A stretch of 64,000 nt of DNA from Brevundimonas sp. A19_0 (GTDB taxonomy: Bacteria; Pseudomonadota; Alphaproteobacteria; Caulobacterales; Caulobacteraceae), in NCBI RefSeq assembly GCF_017744255.1, contig NZ_JAGHQP010000001.1, positions 248,001 through 312,000 on the forward strand, in the 5' to 3' direction. A program made the position numbers and the translations under genes. A model generated the notes under the pieces. It worked only from the letters and a program-made list of their open reading frames with translations. It searched no databases and was not told where the DNA came from. Positions 61,594-64,000 of this stretch are shown here, piece by piece. Within the stretch, counting starts at the first letter, position 1; each line of letters opens with the position of its first letter.

Positions 61594-63035
61594 GCGGTGC
61601 GGTCCAGCCAGCCGCCCTGGAAGCCGGCGCGCTGCAGGCCCCGGATCAGGTTCGGCTCACCGTGCATGTGGTTCCAGACCAGCTGGGTGCGATGGTTCTC
61701 GATCATGATGACGATCGGTCCCTGGTCGATGCCCAGATAGTCGCCGTCGACCCAGCCCACATCCGGCACGATCTTGCCGTGCAGCAGGTCGCCGTCACGC
61801 GTGGTCAGGGTCGGGTTGAACGAGTCGAGGAAGCCCCACTGGGTATAGAGGGCATCGCCATAGCGGGCCTTCATCGCCTTGAGGCAGGTCGTCACGGCAT
61901 CCGGGGCGAAGGGCATGGAGGCCATGGCCGCCGTGGGGGCGATGGTGCCGTCGTCGCGGTCGCCCGGACCGCGCGCCGAATAGCTGAAGAACTCGCGTTC
62001 GCGGCCGTCGATGGCCTGTTTGAAGTCGCCCGGTCCGTCGCAGGCGGTCAGGCCCCAGACCTCGTCGTCATAGCCGACCCAGCCCATGGGGTTGGTGCGG
62101 GCGTAGAACTGCTGGCCCTCGGCGGCCCGGACGCTGTTCTGGAAATAGTCGAAATCGCCGATCTCGGCCGACTTGTCGCGCATCCAGGCGTCGCGGATGC
62201 CGCGGAAGTCGATGAACATGTGGCTGTACTGGTGCCCGAACATGGGCGGGAAGTGCAGGTGGGCGGGGCCGTAATCCTCGGTCCAGCTGCGGTCATAGAC
62301 CGAGCACCATTCCTGCCAGACCTCGGGGCCGACAGGGTGGGTCTGGCTGCCCAGCGCCATCAGCAGGACGATCATGCCCTCGTTGTAGACATGCCAGTCG
62401 GCCTCGATGAAGCCGGTCTCGGGGTGCCAGCCCATGCTGATGCGACGGGGGCGGACCTCGACCCAGTCCCATTCGACGCGGTCGTAGATGGCCTGGGCCT
62501 TCTCGCGGATTTCAGTCTCGCCCGCGTCGGAGCCGTCGAAATAGCGGGCGGCGAACAGCATGCCGCCCAGCAGCAGGGCGGTGTCGACGGTCGACAGCTC
62601 GGTCGTGCCGAAGCGGTGGCCGGTCTCCATGTCGAGGAAGTGGTAGAAGAAGCCCTTGTAGCCGGTCACGCCGGTCGCCGCGGGCCCCTGGGGGGCGTCG
62701 TGGAAAAAGCGGAGGGTCGTAAGCGTGATGTCGCGGGCTTCCTCGCGCGTCATCCAGCCGCGCTCGACCCCGACCGGCCAGCAGGTCAGGGCAAAGCCGA
62801 CGGCCGCGACCGAGGAAAATGAAGGGGTGGGCCAGCGATCCGGCGTCAGGCCGGTGCGCGGATCGGTGACGTGGCGGAACCAGTCGAAGGTGCGCTTTTG
62901 CAGCTCCTCGACATCGGCATCCAGAGTGACCGGCGTGGCGACCGCTTCGTCCTGACCGCGCCCACAGGCGGCAAGGCCCACAAGACCCGCACCCGCCACC
63001 GAAGCCAGAAGAAACCGTCTGCGATCCATGATCAC
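61590..63035 (-). CDS. Glucoamylase-domain (GH144-like) exported glycosidase
   Basis: A 481-residue protein with a Tat-type lipoprotein signal (MDRRRFLLASVAGAGLVGLA plus AC). The rest matches the glucoamylase family (PF10091): LQKRTFDWFRHVTDPRTGLT, SFSSVAAVGFALTCWPVGVE, GFFYHFLDMETGHRFGTTEL, DTALLLGGMLFA, ISMGWHPETGFIEADWHVYN and APTAAMASMPFAP. Characterised members with this domain include GH144 endo-beta-1,2-glucanases, so beta-1,2-glucan is the best guess, although some family members act on other glucans. It starts the operon and is separated from the receptor gene by a terminator. An ATG two codons upstream is equally possible. Confidence 0.85.
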   Translation of the reverse strand: MIMDRRRFLLASVAGAGLVGLAACGRGQDEAVATPVTLDADVEELQKRTFDWFRHVTDPRTGLTPDRWPTPSFSSVAAVGFALTCWPVGVERGWMTREEARDITLTTLRFFHDAPQGPAATGVTGYKGFFYHFLDMETGHRFGTTELSTVDTALLLGGMLFAARYFDGSDAGETEIREKAQAIYDRVEWDWVEVRPRRISMGWHPETGFIEADWHVYNEGMIVLLMALGSQTHPVGPEVWQEWCSVYDRSWTEDYGPAHLHFPPMFGHQYSHMFIDFRGIRDAWMRDKSAEIGDFDYFQNSVRAAEGQQFYARTNPMGWVGYDDEVWGLTACDGPGDFKQAIDGREREFFSYSARGPGDRDDGTIAPTAAMASMPFAPDAVTTCLKAMKARYGDALYTQWGFLDSFNPTLTTRDGDLLHGKIVPDVGWVDGDYLGIDQGPIVIMIENHRTQLVWNHMHGEPNLIRGLQRAGFQGGWLDRTA

Positions 63036-63069
63036 ACCTTACGCGACTGTCGGGTCAAACCCGAAAACA

Positions 63070-63110
63070 CAAAAAAGAGGGGCCGCCTCCACGCATGTGA
63101 AGGCGGCCCC
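63070..63110 (-). terminator. Rho-independent terminator of the right-edge receptor gene
   Basis: On the minus strand GGGGCCGCCT (63110-63101) pairs with AGGCGGCCCC (63088-63079), followed by TCTTTTTT. It separates the receptor transcript from the glycosidase operon. Confidence 0.92.
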
Positions 63111-63122
63111 AGGCTCAGGAGA

Positions 63123-64000
63123 TCAGAACTTGTAGCGCGCGCCGAACTGGAAGGTCCGGGTCGGGAACAGAACTGCGCCCGGCTGTCCAAAGTTCGGATT
63201 GGGGTTGGTCGCCGAACCCGTGCCCCCGTCGAAGTTCGTGAAGTTGTCGAAGTTGAAGACGTTGATGGCGTCCACGAACACCGACAGCTCCGAACCGTTG
63301 GGGAGGCCGAAGTCCCGCGTCAGGCGCAGGTCCAGGTTCCGGTAGGCGAAGGCGTTCGGAATGATGAAGCTGTACTTCTCCGGACGGCCGCCATACGGGC
63401 GGAAGTAGAAGCGCGAGCCCGAGCTGTCGTACACGTTGAAGGGCGTGCCCGATCCCAGCGTCAGGATGCCCGACAGCTGGAAGTCCCACGGCAGGTCGAC
63501 GATGCCGTTGGCGACAATGCGATGTTCCTCGTCGTTGGCCGAGGGTCGGGTCGGCGAGGTCTCGACGCTGAAGCAATCGAAGCAGAAGGCATCATTGCCG
63601 CCGTTCTGGGTCGCGTCAGACCAGGTGTAGGCCAGGTTCACACCCCAGCCGGAGTCCCGCGTGTAGGGCTTGTCCAGCTTGACGTAGAGGGCGGTGAACT
63701 CGCGCTCCTTGTTGTGATCCGAGACGAAGTAGCCGCGATAGGGGTTGGCTGCACCCGGTCCACAGAAGCCGCCGTTGTCCCCGTAGCCGCCGTCGTCATT
63801 GCCGAACGCGGGTTCGCGGCAGCGGGTCAGGTACTGCCAGGTGAACTCGTTCTCGGTCTTGCCGTAGGCCAGGGTGAACTCGGTCTGCCAGTCGCCGACG
63901 CGCTGGCGGATACCCAGGTTGAACTGGTCGGTCCGCGGCGGCTCCCAGTCGTTCTTGAGCAGGAAGACCTCACCCTTGCCCTGAATGGTCTGGAACACGG
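63123..64000 (-). CDS. TonB-dependent receptor, C-terminal part (5' end beyond window)
   Basis: About 292 C-terminal residues of an outer-membrane receptor; the plug and most of the barrel lie past base 64000. Barrel strands such as RTDQFNLGIRQRVGDWQTEF, VKLDKPYTRDSGWGVNLAYT and FVDAINVFNFDNFTNF, with the terminal TFQFGARYKF, follow the pattern of large TonB receptors with a carboxypeptidase-like N-terminal domain (Oar-like), though that domain is not visible. It contains several Cys (CREPAF, GGFCGPG, FCFDCF), likely loop disulphides. It precedes the glycosidase/ABC operon and may import its substrate. Confidence 0.88.
   Translation of the reverse strand, partial: VFQTIQGKGEVFLLKNDWEPPRTDQFNLGIRQRVGDWQTEFTLAYGKTENEFTWQYLTRCREPAFGNDDGGYGDNGGFCGPGAANPYRGYFVSDHNKEREFTALYVKLDKPYTRDSGWGVNLAYTWSDATQNGGNDAFCFDCFSVETSPTRPSANDEEHRIVANGIVDLPWDFQLSGILTLGSGTPFNVYDSSGSRFYFRPYGGRPEKYSFIIPNAFAYRNLDLRLTRDFGLPNGSELSVFVDAINVFNFDNFTNFDGGTGSATNPNPNFGQPGAVLFPTRTFQFGARYKF

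Overview
The window is a GC-rich stretch of an alphaproteobacterial chromosome, most likely Caulobacteraceae and plausibly Brevundimonas. Four things point there: several outer-membrane TonB-dependent receptors, an aa3 oxidase operon in the order ctaC-ctaD-ctaB-small TM protein-ctaG-ctaE-DUF983-SURF1, DUF4167 and DUF4893 proteins, and a GEDEF/EAL phosphodiesterase resembling Caulobacter PdeA. The taxonomy is inferred from gene content and was not searched. I saw no rRNA, tRNA, CRISPR array, transposase or phage gene.

Layout, left half. 1-8.7 kb: the 5' part of a LegB-type sugar-nucleotide dehydratase (minus strand), an AGE-family epimerase and a GH13 alpha-glucosidase, then a GspC-like type II secretion protein, a large secreted lipoprotein and a TonB-dependent receptor. 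8.7-9.08 kb is non-coding with 9-bp tandem repeats. 9-20.6 kb: a two-domain M16 peptidase, an ammonium transporter, an AprI/Inh-like protease inhibitor divergent from a type I secretion ABC/MFP pair, malate synthase G, and a divergent HxlR regulator/SDR pair. 20.6-33 kb: a structured RNA-like element, a DEAD-box helicase, an acyltransferase, a membrane protein/winged-helix/YdeI/folP run, an MscS channel, a DAACS symporter, small envelope proteins, DUF4167, prmC and YihY.

Layout, right half. 33-43.1 kb is one long minus-strand respiratory operon (ctaC to SURF1) running into an M16 peptidase, a GNAT acetyltransferase and the GEDEF/EAL phosphodiesterase, mostly with 4-bp overlaps. 43.3-45.1 kb is a PadR-DUF1700-GIN-domain cassette. 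45-48 kb carries a small lipoprotein, TldD and a TraB/GumN protein. 48.1-52.4 kb holds two tandem TonB-dependent receptor paralogues of identical length. 52.4-54.4 kb is a POT peptide transporter, followed by about 1 kb of non-coding DNA with three copies of a GC-rich hairpin repeat.

55.3-64 kb is the most coherent accessory system. On the minus strand lie the C-terminal part of a TonB-dependent receptor, a terminator, then a tightly overlapping operon: a Tat/lipoprotein glucoamylase-domain (GH144-like) enzyme, a sugar-binding protein, two ABC permeases, and a large exported enzyme with two carbohydrate-binding-type domains and an (alpha/alpha)6-type catalytic region. Together they look like an outer-membrane-to-cytoplasm glycan uptake and cleavage pathway, possibly for beta-1,2-glucan; the substrate is inferred, and no ABC ATPase is encoded in the window.

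Other points of interest are the GspC/lipoprotein/receptor module with long-range dyads upstream, a shared 11-bp motif before both tandem receptors, a rod-shaped RNA candidate of about 145 nt, and a probable CTG start in the M16 gene after SURF1.
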